Source: Kribbella solani
GTDB lineage: Bacteria > Actinomycetota > Actinomycetes > Propionibacteriales > Kribbellaceae
NCBI RefSeq assembly: GCF_014205295.1
Contig: NZ_JACHNF010000001.1
Location: 6,138,001-6,202,000 of the forward strand
Length of the DNA stretch: 64,000 bases
Reading direction: 5' to 3'
This document shows, one piece after another, positions 9,012 through 17,223 of this stretch (position 1 is the first letter of the stretch; every line of letters begins with the position of its first letter). The position numbers and the translations under genes are program-made. Under the pieces are notes generated by a model, which made no database searches, was not told the origin of the DNA, and was given only the letters and a program-made list of their open reading frames with translations.

Positions 9012-11048
9012 ATGCCCTCTATGGGGGCCCCAACCAGACTCGGTCGTTACATTGTGCGCCGACGCCTGGGCGCAGGCGGTTTCGCAACGGTGTGGCTCGC
9101 TCACGACGAGCAACTGGACGCCGAGGTCGCGATCAAGGTGCTGGCCGACAACTGGGGGCACGACGACTCGGTCCGGCGGCGGTTCCTGGAGGAGGGCCGG
9201 TTCCTGCGCCGGGTCGAGTCCGAACACGTCGTCCAGGTGCACGACGTCGGCGAACTCGAGGACGGGCGGCCGTTCCTGGTACTCACGTACGCGGACCGCG
9301 GTACGCTCGCCGATCGCCTGAAAGAGCAGCCGCTGCCGCTGCCGGAAGCAGTCGACGTGGTCGTACAGGTCGGCCGTGGTCTGCAGGCGCTGCACCGGCG
9401 CGGGCTGCTGCACCGGGACGTGAAGCCGGCCAACGTACTGTTCCGCAGCACCGACGATGGTGAGCGGGCCGTGCTGTCGGACCTCGGACTGGGCAAGTCA
9501 CTCGACGAGGTGTCCCGGATCACGATGCCGGGCGGTACACCCTCGTACGTGGCGCCGGAGCAGGCGCTGGGGGAGCGGCTGGACCAGCGCGCGGACCAGT
9601 ACTCGTTGGGCGCGGTGGCGTACGCCGCGCTGACCGGCCGGTCGCCGCACCAGGTGGACGGACTCGGCGCTGCTAGTCGCGTGGAGGTGGCGCCGCCGCC
9701 CAGCTCGCTTGGGTTCGACCTGCCGGAGCAGGTGGACGCCACAATCGTCCGGGCGCTCCACCCGGACCGGGAGAGCCGCTGGCCGGATATTCAGACGTTC
9801 ACCCGTCAACTGGTGGGCGCGCTGGACGAACCGACCCGAGACCTCCCCGCTCCGGCCCGCGACAGCCTGACGGTTGCCACGGCCGCGGAAGACCTGGGCG
9901 CCAAAACAGCCCTCAGCGACGAAAACCAGCCAACCATCGTCAGATCCAGCGACCCGGCCGCCGACAGCAACACCACACAGTCCACTGGGCTCGGCCCACA
10001 ATCCGCCACCGGGCCCGCCGCACAGTCCGCCACCGGATCCGCGACACAGTCCGCCACCGGGCCCGCTGCGCAGCCCCCCGGCGCACAGTCCGCCGCTGAG
10101 GCGGCCACGGGGTCTGCCGGACAGTCGGCCGCTGGTGCGGTGACGGGGTCTGCCGGACAGTCCACCGCTGGCGTGGTCACCGGCTCTGCTGCACGGTCCG
10201 CCGGCGGGGCGGCTACCGTGCGGGGTGCAGGCGAGGCTGGCGTGGAGGGTGGAGGTGCCGTCGGCTCGGATGACTCGACAACTTCAGCTGCTGCGCCCGG
10301 GGCATCCGGGGCGACTGCAGATGCAGCGCGCGAGGCATCTGAGGCCGCAACCAAGCAGCTGTCCTCCGGCGCAGCAGGTGGCTCTGGTCTGCCGGGCGCA
10401 GCGTCTGGTTCAGCGGGGACAGCTGGTTCAGCCGGCGTGGCGTCCGGAGCAGCCGGTGTTGGGGGTGCGGCGTCCGGAGCGGCTGGTGTGGCGGCTGGTG
10501 CGGTGGGTGGGGCTGGGGGTTCCCGGAAGCGGTGGGGGCGGTGGGTGGTGGCTGCTCTGGTGGTGTTGGTGGTGGGGGGAGGGGCTGGGTACGGCGGGCA
10601 CTGGTATCTGGCCGGTCGGAAGCAGGTTGTGGTTTCGGGCGGGCGGTTCGAGGTGACGATGCCGCGTGGGTGGGCCAAGTCGAAGGCGGTCTCGGACTGG
10701 CTGGCGCCGGGTGCGAAGAACCGGCTGCCGTCGTTCCGGGTCAGCCGCGACGCCGACTGGTCGGCGGGATCGCCGGGTGTCTTCGTGGGTGTGTCCGCCT
10801 CGAAACTGGCCTTCCCGGACAGCTCCGACCTCGGCTGCCGGGACTCGGCGCCGTACACCGGGTTCACGCAGGGTGGCGAGCGGACTACCAACCGGCTTTC
10901 CACCCAGTGCGGTCCGGCAGCTATGGTGCTCTTCCAACGGGTCGTCGCACGCGGGGACGGCGGCTCGCTGCTCGTCCAGGTGATCGTGCCCGGCTCCGAC
11001 GTCAACCGGGCCGCGGAGATCGCCGATTCGGTGAAGTACGTCGAATGA
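9012..11048 (+). CDS. Transmembrane Ser/Thr protein kinase (PknB-like) with repetitive linker and ectodomain
   Basis: About 678 residues. The kinase domain occupies roughly the first 265: glycine loop LGAGGFATVWLA, VAIKVL lysine, catalytic HRDVKPANVLF, SDLGLGK in place of DFG, and APEQAL. A linker of about 220 residues is rich in Ala/Ser/Thr/Gly/Gln with imperfect QSATGPAA-type repeats (DNA about 9997-10230). One membrane helix (WVVAALVVLVVGGGAGYGG) follows, then an extracellular domain of about 150 residues starting VVVSGGRFEVTMPRGW. That ectodomain resembles the two membrane-anchored proteins encoded at 12369-13899. The ATG at 9012 or that at 9021 is the likely start; neither has a strong Shine-Dalgarno. 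Confidence 0.9.
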   Translation: MPSMGAPTRLGRYIVRRRLGAGGFATVWLAHDEQLDAEVAIKVLADNWGHDDSVRRRFLEEGRFLRRVESEHVVQVHDVGELEDGRPFLVLTYADRGTLADRLKEQPLPLPEAVDVVVQVGRGLQALHRRGLLHRDVKPANVLFRSTDDGERAVLSDLGLGKSLDEVSRITMPGGTPSYVAPEQALGERLDQRADQYSLGAVAYAALTGRSPHQVDGLGAASRVEVAPPPSSLGFDLPEQVDATIVRALHPDRESRWPDIQTFTRQLVGALDEPTRDLPAPARDSLTVATAAEDLGAKTALSDENQPTIVRSSDPAADSNTTQSTGLGPQSATGPAAQSATGSATQSATGPAAQPPGAQSAAEAATGSAGQSAAGAVTGSAGQSTAGVVTGSAARSAGGAATVRGAGEAGVEGGGAVGSDDSTTSAAAPGASGATADAAREASEAATKQLSSGAAGGSGLPGAASGSAGTAGSAGVASGAAGVGGAASGAAGVAAGAVGGAGGSRKRWGRWVVAALVVLVVGGGAGYGGHWYLAGRKQVVVSGGRFEVTMPRGWAKSKAVSDWLAPGAKNRLPSFRVSRDADWSAGSPGVFVGVSASKLAFPDSSDLGCRDSAPYTGFTQGGERTTNRLSTQCGPAAMVLFQRVVARGDGGSLLVQVIVPGSDVNRAAEIADSVKYVE

Positions 11049-11058
11049 GGAAGTCCCG

Positions 11059-11172
11059 ATGCGTTTTCCGACCGAACGGTTTCGGCCGTCGCCGGCGCTG
11101 ATCCAGTCCGCCCGCCGCAGGTTCTACCGCCTGCGCACGACCATCTTCCGCACCATCTGGCCAATGGACTGA
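11059..11172 (+). CDS. Small basic protein downstream of the kinase (37 residues)
   Basis: An ATG at 11059 is preceded at 8 nt by GAGGAAG, which overlaps the kinase stop, and opens 37 codons to a TGA at 11170-11172: MRFPTERFRPSPALIQSARR then a continuation rich in Arg and Phe ending TIWPMD. It has about nine arginines and no acidic cluster. Position, spacing and ribosome site suggest translation from the kinase transcript. No family is recognised, and it could be a chance frame. Confidence 0.4.
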   Translation: MRFPTERFRPSPALIQSARRRFYRLRTTIFRTIWPMD

Positions 11173-11180
11173 CACATCAG

Positions 11181-12332
11181 TTATTCCACGGTCAACCAGG
11201 TGATGCCGAGGGCAACCGCCCACAGTCCGCCGCCCAGCCACGCCAGCGTGTGCAGTCCGGTGACGAAGCTGGGTGCGTGACCGACCACTGCCCCGTACAC
11301 GCCGATCCCGAGGGCGCCGACCGCCTGGCGGGAGGTGTTGTTGACGCCGCTGGCCAGCCCGGCGCGGTCCTGCGGCAGTGCCGCGATGGATGCGTGCACC
11401 ACGGCCGCGGTCAGGAAGCCCATCCCGAGGCCAAGACCGAGCTGCACCGGTACGACGGCCGCGTACCGGCTGGTGTCGTGTACGCCGAGCAGGAACGCCG
11501 ATCCGATCACGCCGAGAACCAGTCCGATCGTCATCGGCAGCCGCGGACCGTACCGAGCGGTGATGCGCCCGGAGATCGGACCGAGTACGGCTAACGGGAG
11601 GAAGAGCGGGATGAGCTCCAGCCCGGCCCGGAACGCCTTCTGAGAAAGGTGTTCCTGCAGATAGAGCGTCAGCACGAGCACAGTGCCGAGTCCGACGAAG
11701 TTCATCAGTCCGGCGACCAGATTGGCGCCGATGAAGTCCGGACCGATCCGCAAGCGGGTCTTCGTACGCTCCTGCTTGGTCTGCTGGTGCGGAACGAGCC
11801 GCCAGGCCACTGGTAGTGCGATAGCGATGATCGGCAGGTTGATGAGGAACACGGCTCGCCAGCCAAGGCCACTGACCAGCGCACCGCCGAGTAGTGGTCC
11901 GGACGGCAACGCCAGTGCACCAGCGCCGGACCAGATGCCTACAGCGCGCGCCCGTGCCGCCTTGTCCGCGTACAGGTCTGTGATGACGGCCAGCGTGCCT
12001 GGCAGCAGTAATGCGGCACCGACGCCCTGTACGACTCGCGCGGCCACCAATAGCTCGATGTTCGGTGCGACTCCACACGCCAGCGACGCACCACCGAACA
12101 CCGCCAGTCCAGCCAGAACAACCCGTCTATGGCCGATCCGGTCGCCCAGTACGCCGAACAGGAGCAGCAGCCCGGCCAGAGCGATCATGTACGCCGCGAC
12201 AACCCACTGCTGGCCGGCCAGACCGGTCGCGAGATCGACCCGGATCGTCGGCAGGGCCACGTTGACCACTGTCACGTCCAGCTGAACCAGGAAGATGCCG
12301 ATACAGAGCAGTGCGAGCAGCATGCTCTCCAA
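11181..12332 (-). CDS. MFS drug-type exporter, shortened DHA2 family
   Basis: A 383-residue hydrophobic protein opening with a helix containing LDVTVVNVALPTI, the motif of the DHA2 (EmrB/QacA) group, then the loop-2/3 signature LGDRIGHRRVVL and motif C in the fifth helix (WSGAGALALPSGPLLGG). DHA2 members usually have 14 helices and 450-550 residues; about 11-12 helices fit here and the long C-terminal part is absent. It may therefore be a compact variant rather than a broken gene, since the frame is intact. It is leftward and last in a possible unit with the two genes to the right, though a hairpin separates them. Substrate is not predictable. Confidence 0.82.
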   Translation of the reverse strand: MESMLLALLCIGIFLVQLDVTVVNVALPTIRVDLATGLAGQQWVVAAYMIALAGLLLLFGVLGDRIGHRRVVLAGLAVFGGASLACGVAPNIELLVAARVVQGVGAALLLPGTLAVITDLYADKAARARAVGIWSGAGALALPSGPLLGGALVSGLGWRAVFLINLPIIAIALPVAWRLVPHQQTKQERTKTRLRIGPDFIGANLVAGLMNFVGLGTVLVLTLYLQEHLSQKAFRAGLELIPLFLPLAVLGPISGRITARYGPRLPMTIGLVLGVIGSAFLLGVHDTSRYAAVVPVQLGLGLGMGFLTAAVVHASIAALPQDRAGLASGVNNTSRQAVGALGIGVYGAVVGHAPSFVTGLHTLAWLGGGLWAVALGITWLTVE

Positions 12333-12343
12333 GTTCCCACTTG

Positions 12344-12369
12344 GTCGCTTCGGCCCACTCCGAAGCGAC
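12344..12369 (-). terminator. Hairpin immediately after the membrane-anchored protein gene
   Basis: A perfect 10-bp stem, GTCGCTTCGG at 12344-12353 and CCGAAGCGAC at 12360-12369, with a 6-nt loop. It begins in the stop codon of the gene ending at 12369 and lies 12 nt before the MFS start. It has no U-tract; in high-GC actinobacteria such stems often act as terminators or 3' stabilisers. Confidence 0.5.
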
Positions 12370-13100
12370 TACGACCCCACTGGGCTGTCGTGGCGCTGGA
12401 CGCTGTCCGTAGCGCGGTCCAGCACCTCGACCAGGGCGTCCTTGTCCTGGGGGAGTCCGGTCGAGCTCATCTCGACCGCGCAGTTTCCGCTGGCATCCGC
12501 TACCCACCGCACGACCACGTACCGCACCACGCCTTCGGGTGACTGGTTCTCGTCCGGTACGTAGGTGTACATCAGCGTGGCGTAGTTGTCGTGCACGCTC
12601 TGGGACAGCAGCTGCACCATCTGGTTGGGCGGGAGCATCGACAGCTGGGCGATCCGCGCCTTGAGTGACTCCTCCGGCGGCCGGGAGACGGTGAAGCCGG
12701 ACTCGACCCGGATCCAGCGCTTGCCGGTGGGGTCGGTGAAACGGCCCGTCTTCGGCGGATCGGGCTGGGTGAAGCTCCAGTCGCTCGGCACCCGCAGGGA
12801 CATCCTGGACTTGAAGATGTCCCGCACCGTGAAGGTACGGGTCTTGTAGTTCAGCTCGTCCGCCCGCAGCGCGGGCGACTTGTCGTACGTGACCTTCCGC
12901 GGCGGCTGCGACTGGCTCGGTGTGGCCGACGGATCCGGGCTCGACGGGTCGGTGCCCAGCGGCGCGGCCACCCCGGCGTACGCGGCCGATGGTGCGTCGG
13001 TGGTGAGCAGGCCGAGCGCGTACCCACCGATGCCGCCCAGCACGGTGATCACGACCAGCCCGGAACCCATCAGGGTGCCGAATGCCCCACGGCGTGCCAT
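12369..13100 (-). CDS. Membrane-anchored extracytoplasmic protein, PsbP/LpqN-like
   Basis: A 243-residue protein with a short cytoplasmic start (MARRGAFGTLMG), one membrane helix (SGLVVITVLGGIGGYALGLL), a Pro/Ser-rich spacer of about 40 residues, and a C-terminal domain of about 160 residues. The domain carries MSLRVPSDWSF, GKRWIRVESG and a conserved end, SSTGLPQDKDALVEVLDRAT. The last segment is nearly matched by the next gene (VTGLPQDAPALKEVLEAAT), so the pair are paralogues, and the kinase ectodomain upstream has the same opening (FEVTMPRGW). Function is unknown; surface sensing or substrate presentation to the kinase is an inference from neighbourhood. Confidence 0.8.
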   Translation of the reverse strand: MARRGAFGTLMGSGLVVITVLGGIGGYALGLLTTDAPSAAYAGVAAPLGTDPSSPDPSATPSQSQPPRKVTYDKSPALRADELNYKTRTFTVRDIFKSRMSLRVPSDWSFTQPDPPKTGRFTDPTGKRWIRVESGFTVSRPPEESLKARIAQLSMLPPNQMVQLLSQSVHDNYATLMYTYVPDENQSPEGVVRYVVVRWVADASGNCAVEMSSTGLPQDKDALVEVLDRATDSVQRHDSPVGS

Positions 13101-13188
13101 CCCTGCCTCACCTCCCCAGATCTACTCCCAAAGACACCTCAGCCGTCTCTCAGGTTGCACTCCGCAGGTAACAATTCTGTGAAACAGC

Positions 13189-13899
13189 TCAGCTGCCCTG
13201 CCGGACCGACGTCGTGGCGGCCTCCAGCACCTCTTTCAGCGCCGGCGCGTCCTGCGGGAGCCCGGTGACACTCATGTTGATGTTGGTCTGGGTTCCGTCG
13301 ATCGCGATCCACCGGACGATGACGTTCAGCAGCGTCGAGCTCGGGATGTACGAGTAGGTGAGCGTGGAGTACGTCCGGGGTGAACCGTCGTCACCCTCGA
13401 CCTGGCCACTGGTCTGACCGAGGACCTGGACGTTGTTCTCCGGCGGCTGGCTCTTGCGCAGGTCGATGATCAGCTGTGACATCGCGGCGGCCGGCGTCTG
13501 CACGGCGGGCTCGACCGCCGCCACCCGGATCCAGCGCTGGTTGAGCTTGTCGTAGAACTTCACTTCGCCGGGCTTCTTGTCGTCACGGGTCAGTCGCCAG
13601 CCGCGCGGCGTCCGGATCGACAGCTGCACCGGCTGCGCGCCTGGTGGGTTCACGGTGAAGGTGTGGTCGGAGTAGTTCAGGCCGGTCTCGAGCGGGTCGG
13701 TGTTGTTCGGCACCGGGGTCTTCACCGGCAGGGACGGCGTCGGACTGGGCGCCGGCGTCGGCGTCAGGTTGCCGATCGGCCCGGCCGTACCAGAGGCGGT
13801 GGGGCCAGGACTGTCGAGATAGTCGCCGGTCAGATACCCACCACCGACGCCGAGTGCCAGGGCCACCAGAAGCAGGCCGACCAACAGGACTCGTCTCAC
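13189..13899 (-). CDS. Membrane-anchored extracytoplasmic protein, paralogue of the downstream gene
   Basis: A 236-residue protein with an N-terminal membrane helix (VLLVGLLLVALALGVGGGYL), a Pro/Thr-rich linker (LTPTPAPSPTPSLPVKTPVP) and an outer domain with LSIRTPRGWRL, NQRWIRVAAVEP, STLTYSYIPSS and the closing VTGLPQDAPALKEVLEAAT. Alignment by eye with the neighbour at 12369-13100 runs the full outer domain. The two are 88 bp apart in the same direction and probably co-transcribed. It contains no catalytic motif that I recognise. Confidence 0.8.
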   Translation of the reverse strand: MRRVLLVGLLLVALALGVGGGYLTGDYLDSPGPTASGTAGPIGNLTPTPAPSPTPSLPVKTPVPNNTDPLETGLNYSDHTFTVNPPGAQPVQLSIRTPRGWRLTRDDKKPGEVKFYDKLNQRWIRVAAVEPAVQTPAAAMSQLIIDLRKSQPPENNVQVLGQTSGQVEGDDGSPRTYSTLTYSYIPSSTLLNVIVRWIAIDGTQTNINMSVTGLPQDAPALKEVLEAATTSVRQGS

Positions 13900-13914
13900 C
13901 AGCCCATCCTCTCA

Positions 13915-14010
13915 GAGGGTGTCTGAGAACCCTGCACCTACTGCGGGGCACTCAGCACGGCACCTCGCTGAGCACCTCCTCGCTACGGCGCAGAGTTCTC
14001 AGACACCCTC
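13915..14010. mobile_element. 96-bp MITE-like element with 16-bp terminal inverted repeats
   Basis: Perfect 16-bp terminal repeats, GAGGGTGTCTGAGAAC (13915-13930) and its reverse complement (13995-14010), bound a 64-nt interior with no coding capacity. Both sides are flanked by TCA (13912-13914 and 14011-14013). Ends beginning GAG with a 3-bp TNA target duplication are typical of the IS1031 group of the IS5 family, so a non-autonomous derivative of such an element is a reasonable inference. It sits 15 bp upstream of the start of the membrane-anchored protein gene and upstream of the ABC importer promoter. Confidence 0.7.
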
Positions 14011-14090
14011 TCAGGCGAGGCGACCACCCACGCAAAACGCCCTCGCGGCGGTTTTCACATCGGCCTGGACTGAATCCTTTCAATGAGGTC

Positions 14091-14118
14091 TTGACAGTCT
14101 CCCGGGGCGTCCGTAGCG
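14091..14118 (+). promoter_or_regulatory. Candidate sigma-70-type promoter of the sugar ABC importer
   Basis: TTGACA at 14091-14096, a 16-nt spacer and TAGCGT at 14113-14118 lie about 80 nt before the binding-protein start, just upstream of the dyad at 14132-14156. The -35 is a perfect consensus match; the -10 is a moderate one. Confidence 0.5.
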
Positions 14119-14131
14119 TCCCGCGTGACAA

Positions 14132-14156
14132 AAGTAACACGATCTTGCGGTTACTT
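14132..14156. promoter_or_regulatory. Inverted repeat, candidate operator of the ABC importer
   Basis: AAGTAAC (14132-14138) and its exact reverse complement GTTACTT (14150-14156) are separated by 11 nt, centred about 26 nt after the candidate -10. This is an AT-rich dyad in otherwise GC-rich DNA, downstream of the promoter where a repressor would block elongation or initiation. The regulator is not in the immediate neighbourhood. Confidence 0.5.
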
Positions 14157-14195
14157 CACACTCATCGCCGGTATCTCGGCGCTCAGGAGGAACCC

Positions 14196-15473
14196 ATGGC
14201 ACTCGATCGCTCCGTCAGCCGGCGGCGGCTGCTGCAGTTCGCCGGCGGCGCCGTGGCGGCCGGCACGCTGGCCGCCTGCGGTGGAGGCGGCGGCTCGTCG
14301 TCGTCCGGCGGCACGCTCAAGGTGGTCGGCGTCGGCGATCAGGAGGCCGGCCTGCGGAAGTTGCTGGACGCGTACAAGACGGCGCACTCCGGCTTCGACT
14401 TCAATCTCTCGTTCGCCCCGGCGGACCAGGTCCAGACCGCGCTCCGTACGCAGCTCGGTGGCGGCAACGCGCCGGACATGCACGTGGTCTATCCCGGCAA
14501 CGGCAGCGCGATGTCGATGGCCCAGCTGGCCAAGGCCGGGCTGCTCGCCGACCTCAGCGGTCAGTCCTGGACACAGAAGATCCCGTCCGGTTTCAAGGGT
14601 GCCTTCCAGAGCGACGGCAAGACGTACATCTACTCGCCCGGCTCCAGCATGCTCGGCGCGATCTACAACAAGAAGGCGTTCGCGACCGCCGGCGTGCAGC
14701 CGCCGACGACCTGGTCGGAGCTGCTCGAGGTCTGCGACAAGCTGAAGAAGAAGGGCATCGTGCCGATCGCGCTCGGCGCCCAGACCCCGTGGGTCACCCA
14801 GCTGATCGACTACGCGCTCGTACCCGGCACCGTGTACGCCAAGACGCCGGACTTCGACGACAAGATGGCCGCTGGTACCGCATCGTTCGCGGACTCCGGC
14901 TGGGCGGACGCGATGACGAAGTACCTGGACCTGCAGAAGCGCGGGTTCTTCAACGACAACCCGAACGGCACGACGTACGAGCAGGCCACCTCGATGGTCG
15001 CCACCGGCAAGGCCGCGATGGCGGTCCAGGTCTCGGCCGTACTGTCCGCGTTCCGGGCCGCGGCGACCTCGCCGGACGACCTGTCGATGTTCCCGTTCCC
15101 GTCCACCGACGTGGTCGCCGACAACTGGATCCCGGCCGGCGTCGTCGTCGGCATCGCGGTCAGCGCGAAGAGCAAGAAGCTCGACCAGGCGAAGAGCTTC
15201 CTCGACTACTGCGGCCGGCAGGAGAACCTGAACACCTGGGCCGAAGCGGTCTCCTGCGTACCCCTCTACGGCGACGCCAAGGTCGACCCCGCCCTCACCT
15301 CGTTCCTCCCGGCCCTGAAGGCGAACAAGGCAGTCCCGTTCATGGACCAGCGCTGGCCGAACGCGGAAGTACAACCCACCCACTTCGCGGTGGTCCAGGA
15401 ACTCCTCGGCGGCAAAACCTCGGTCCAGGACGCCCTGAAGAAGATGGACACGGCATACAAGAAGGGCGCATGA
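14196..15473 (+). CDS. Sugar ABC transporter substrate-binding lipoprotein
   Basis: 425 residues from the ATG at 14196, 5 nt after AGGAGG. The N-terminus has a twin-arginine motif (SRRRLLQFAGG) running into a lipobox (TLAAC), so a Tat-exported lipoprotein is expected. The mature part is an extracellular solute-binding protein of family 1 (carbohydrate group): GNAPDMHVVYPGNGSAMS, GAIYNKKAFATAGVQPPTTW and a C-terminal PALKANKAVPFMDQRW. It would capture a mono- or oligosaccharide for the two permeases that follow with 4-nt overlaps. The GH43 gene at the 3' side hints at xylan- or arabinan-derived sugars. Confidence 0.92.
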   Translation: MALDRSVSRRRLLQFAGGAVAAGTLAACGGGGGSSSSGGTLKVVGVGDQEAGLRKLLDAYKTAHSGFDFNLSFAPADQVQTALRTQLGGGNAPDMHVVYPGNGSAMSMAQLAKAGLLADLSGQSWTQKIPSGFKGAFQSDGKTYIYSPGSSMLGAIYNKKAFATAGVQPPTTWSELLEVCDKLKKKGIVPIALGAQTPWVTQLIDYALVPGTVYAKTPDFDDKMAAGTASFADSGWADAMTKYLDLQKRGFFNDNPNGTTYEQATSMVATGKAAMAVQVSAVLSAFRAAATSPDDLSMFPFPSTDVVADNWIPAGVVVGIAVSAKSKKLDQAKSFLDYCGRQENLNTWAEAVSCVPLYGDAKVDPALTSFLPALKANKAVPFMDQRWPNAEVQPTHFAVVQELLGGKTSVQDALKKMDTAYKKGA

Positions 15474-16405
15474 CGGCAACGGTGGCGGCGGCTCGGCAAG
15501 ACGCGGCACGGCGGACCCGCCGGCGACGGCACAGTGGGATCGTGCCGCCGTGGTGGTTCGCGGTGCCGGCGGTTCTGGTGTACGCGGTGGTGGTGCTCTA
15601 CCCGAGTATCGCCGGGGCCGGGTCGGCGTTCACGAACTGGTCGGGGATCGGGGCGGCGCGGTCCTTTGTCGGTGTGGACAACTTCAAGCAACTGGTGCAG
15701 GACAACCAGGCTCTTGGTGCGTTGCGGAACACGTTGCTGCTGACAGTTGCGATTGTCGTCGTACAGAACGGGCTCGGGCTGCTGCTCGCGCTCGGTGTGC
15801 ACACCGGGATCAAGAGCAAGATGCTGCTCCGGCTGGTGTTCTTCGCTCCGGTCGTAGTCAGTCCGGTGATGGTGTCGTTCCTGTGGAAGTACGTGTACAA
15901 CCCGGCGCCGGACGCGGGCCTGAACGCAGCGCTCGGCGCGGTCGGGTTGGGCGGACTGCGGCAGGACTGGCTGGGTAACCCGTCGCTCGCGCTGTGGTCC
16001 GTGGCGTTCACCGTGATCTGGCAGTGCGCCGGCTACTCGATGGTGATCTTCCTGGCCGGGCTGGAGGGCGTACCGGCCGAGCTGCACGAGTCGGCGATGG
16101 TGGACGGTGCCGGCACGATCGCACGGTTCCGGCACATCACCTGGCCGTTGCTGGCACCGGCCGTGACGATCAACGTGATGCTGTCGACGGTCGGTGGGCT
16201 GACGCTGTTCACGCAGATCATCGCGATGACGAACGGCGGACCCGGGTACGCCACCGACACGTTGTCCACCGTCCTGTACAAGCAGGCGTTCGTGTACGGG
16301 AAGTTCGGCTACAGCACCGCGGTAGCACTGGTACTGGCGATCTTCGTGGCGGCCGTGTCGTTCGTGCAGATCGGATACCTGAGGTCAAGGGAGACGAACG
16401 CATGA
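15470..16405 (+). CDS. Sugar ABC transporter permease, MalF/UgpA type
   Basis: 311 residues from the ATG that overlaps the binding-protein stop. It has a basic N-terminus (ARRTRRRRHSG), six predicted helices and the EAA loop HESAMVDGAGTIARFRHITWPLL, which docks the ATPase. No ATPase gene is present in the operon, so a shared MsmK/UgpC-type ATPase encoded elsewhere must energise it, as is common in actinobacteria. Confidence 0.92.
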   Translation: MTATVAAARQDAARRTRRRRHSGIVPPWWFAVPAVLVYAVVVLYPSIAGAGSAFTNWSGIGAARSFVGVDNFKQLVQDNQALGALRNTLLLTVAIVVVQNGLGLLLALGVHTGIKSKMLLRLVFFAPVVVSPVMVSFLWKYVYNPAPDAGLNAALGAVGLGGLRQDWLGNPSLALWSVAFTVIWQCAGYSMVIFLAGLEGVPAELHESAMVDGAGTIARFRHITWPLLAPAVTINVMLSTVGGLTLFTQIIAMTNGGPGYATDTLSTVLYKQAFVYGKFGYSTAVALVLAIFVAAVSFVQIGYLRSRETNA

Positions 16406-17223
16406 AGTACCGCCCGCGCACGTTCGCGCTCGAGCTGGCGATGATCGCGGTCGCGGTCGGGTTCCTGTTCCCGGTGTACGTACTGGTGACGCTGGCGTTC
16501 AAGGACCCGGCACAGATCGCGAACAAGCCGCTGTCCGTACCGGCACCGCCCAGCCTGGGGAACTTCGGTGAAGCCTGGCGATCCGCCGGTCTCGGATCGG
16601 CGCTGCTGAACAGCACGGTGATCACCGTGATCAGCGTGCTGTTGCTGATCGCGCTCGGCGCACTGGCCGCGTACTTCCTCGCCCGTACGGCAACCCGGCT
16701 CAGCTACAGCCTCTACATCCTGTTCCTGGTCGGGATCATCCTGCCGTTTCAGCTGGGGATGATCCCGCTCTACCAGTTCGTCGACAACGCGGGGCTGTTG
16801 GGTACGTACCAGGGGATGATCCTGTTCTACACCGGGATCCAGCTGCCGTTCACTGTCTTCCTGTACACCGGGTTCATCCGGTCATTGCCGGCTGACTACA
16901 CGAACGCCGCGCTGATCGACGGCGCAACTCACTTGCAGGCGTTCGCTCACGTGATCTTCCCGCTGCTCCGGCCGATCACCGGAACAGTGCTGATCCTCAA
17001 CGCCGTACAGATCTGGAACGACTTCTTCACCCCACTGCTCTACTTGGGCGGCTCCGGCCACGAGACCGTTCCAGTCCGGGTGTTCGGCTTCGTCAACCAG
17101 TACACGTCGAACTACGGACTGGTAGCCGCCGGTCTGGTACTGGCCGCGCTACCGATCCTTGCGCTGTTCCTGGTACTCCAGCGCTACGTGATCAAGGGCT
17201 TTGCCTCTGGTTTGAAGGGGTGA
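16402..17223 (+). CDS. Sugar ABC transporter permease, MalG/UgpE type
   Basis: 273 residues, six predicted helices, starting in the stop of the preceding permease (ATGA). The N-terminal helix is followed by FKDPAQIANKPLSVP, typical of the second carbohydrate permease; the EAA loop is TNAALIDGATHLQAFAHVIFPLL. It forms the heterodimeric channel with the preceding protein. Its 3' end abuts the convergent GH43 gene with no spacer (17223/17224). Confidence 0.92.
   Translation: MKYRPRTFALELAMIAVAVGFLFPVYVLVTLAFKDPAQIANKPLSVPAPPSLGNFGEAWRSAGLGSALLNSTVITVISVLLLIALGALAAYFLARTATRLSYSLYILFLVGIILPFQLGMIPLYQFVDNAGLLGTYQGMILFYTGIQLPFTVFLYTGFIRSLPADYTNAALIDGATHLQAFAHVIFPLLRPITGTVLILNAVQIWNDFFTPLLYLGGSGHETVPVRVFGFVNQYTSNYGLVAAGLVLAALPILALFLVLQRYVIKGFASGLKG

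Noticed and set aside
11068..11090. CCGAAC-G-GTTTCGG-like sequence near 11070 as another member of the CCAAAC-GTTTGG palindrome family
   Set aside because: The arms do not pair cleanly, there is no second copy nearby, and the sequence is explained by a small open frame.
11181..12332. MFS gene as a pseudogene because it is shorter than the usual DHA2 proteins
   Set aside because: The frame is intact, the start and motif A/C regions are normal, and 11-12 helices are enough for a functional MFS protein.
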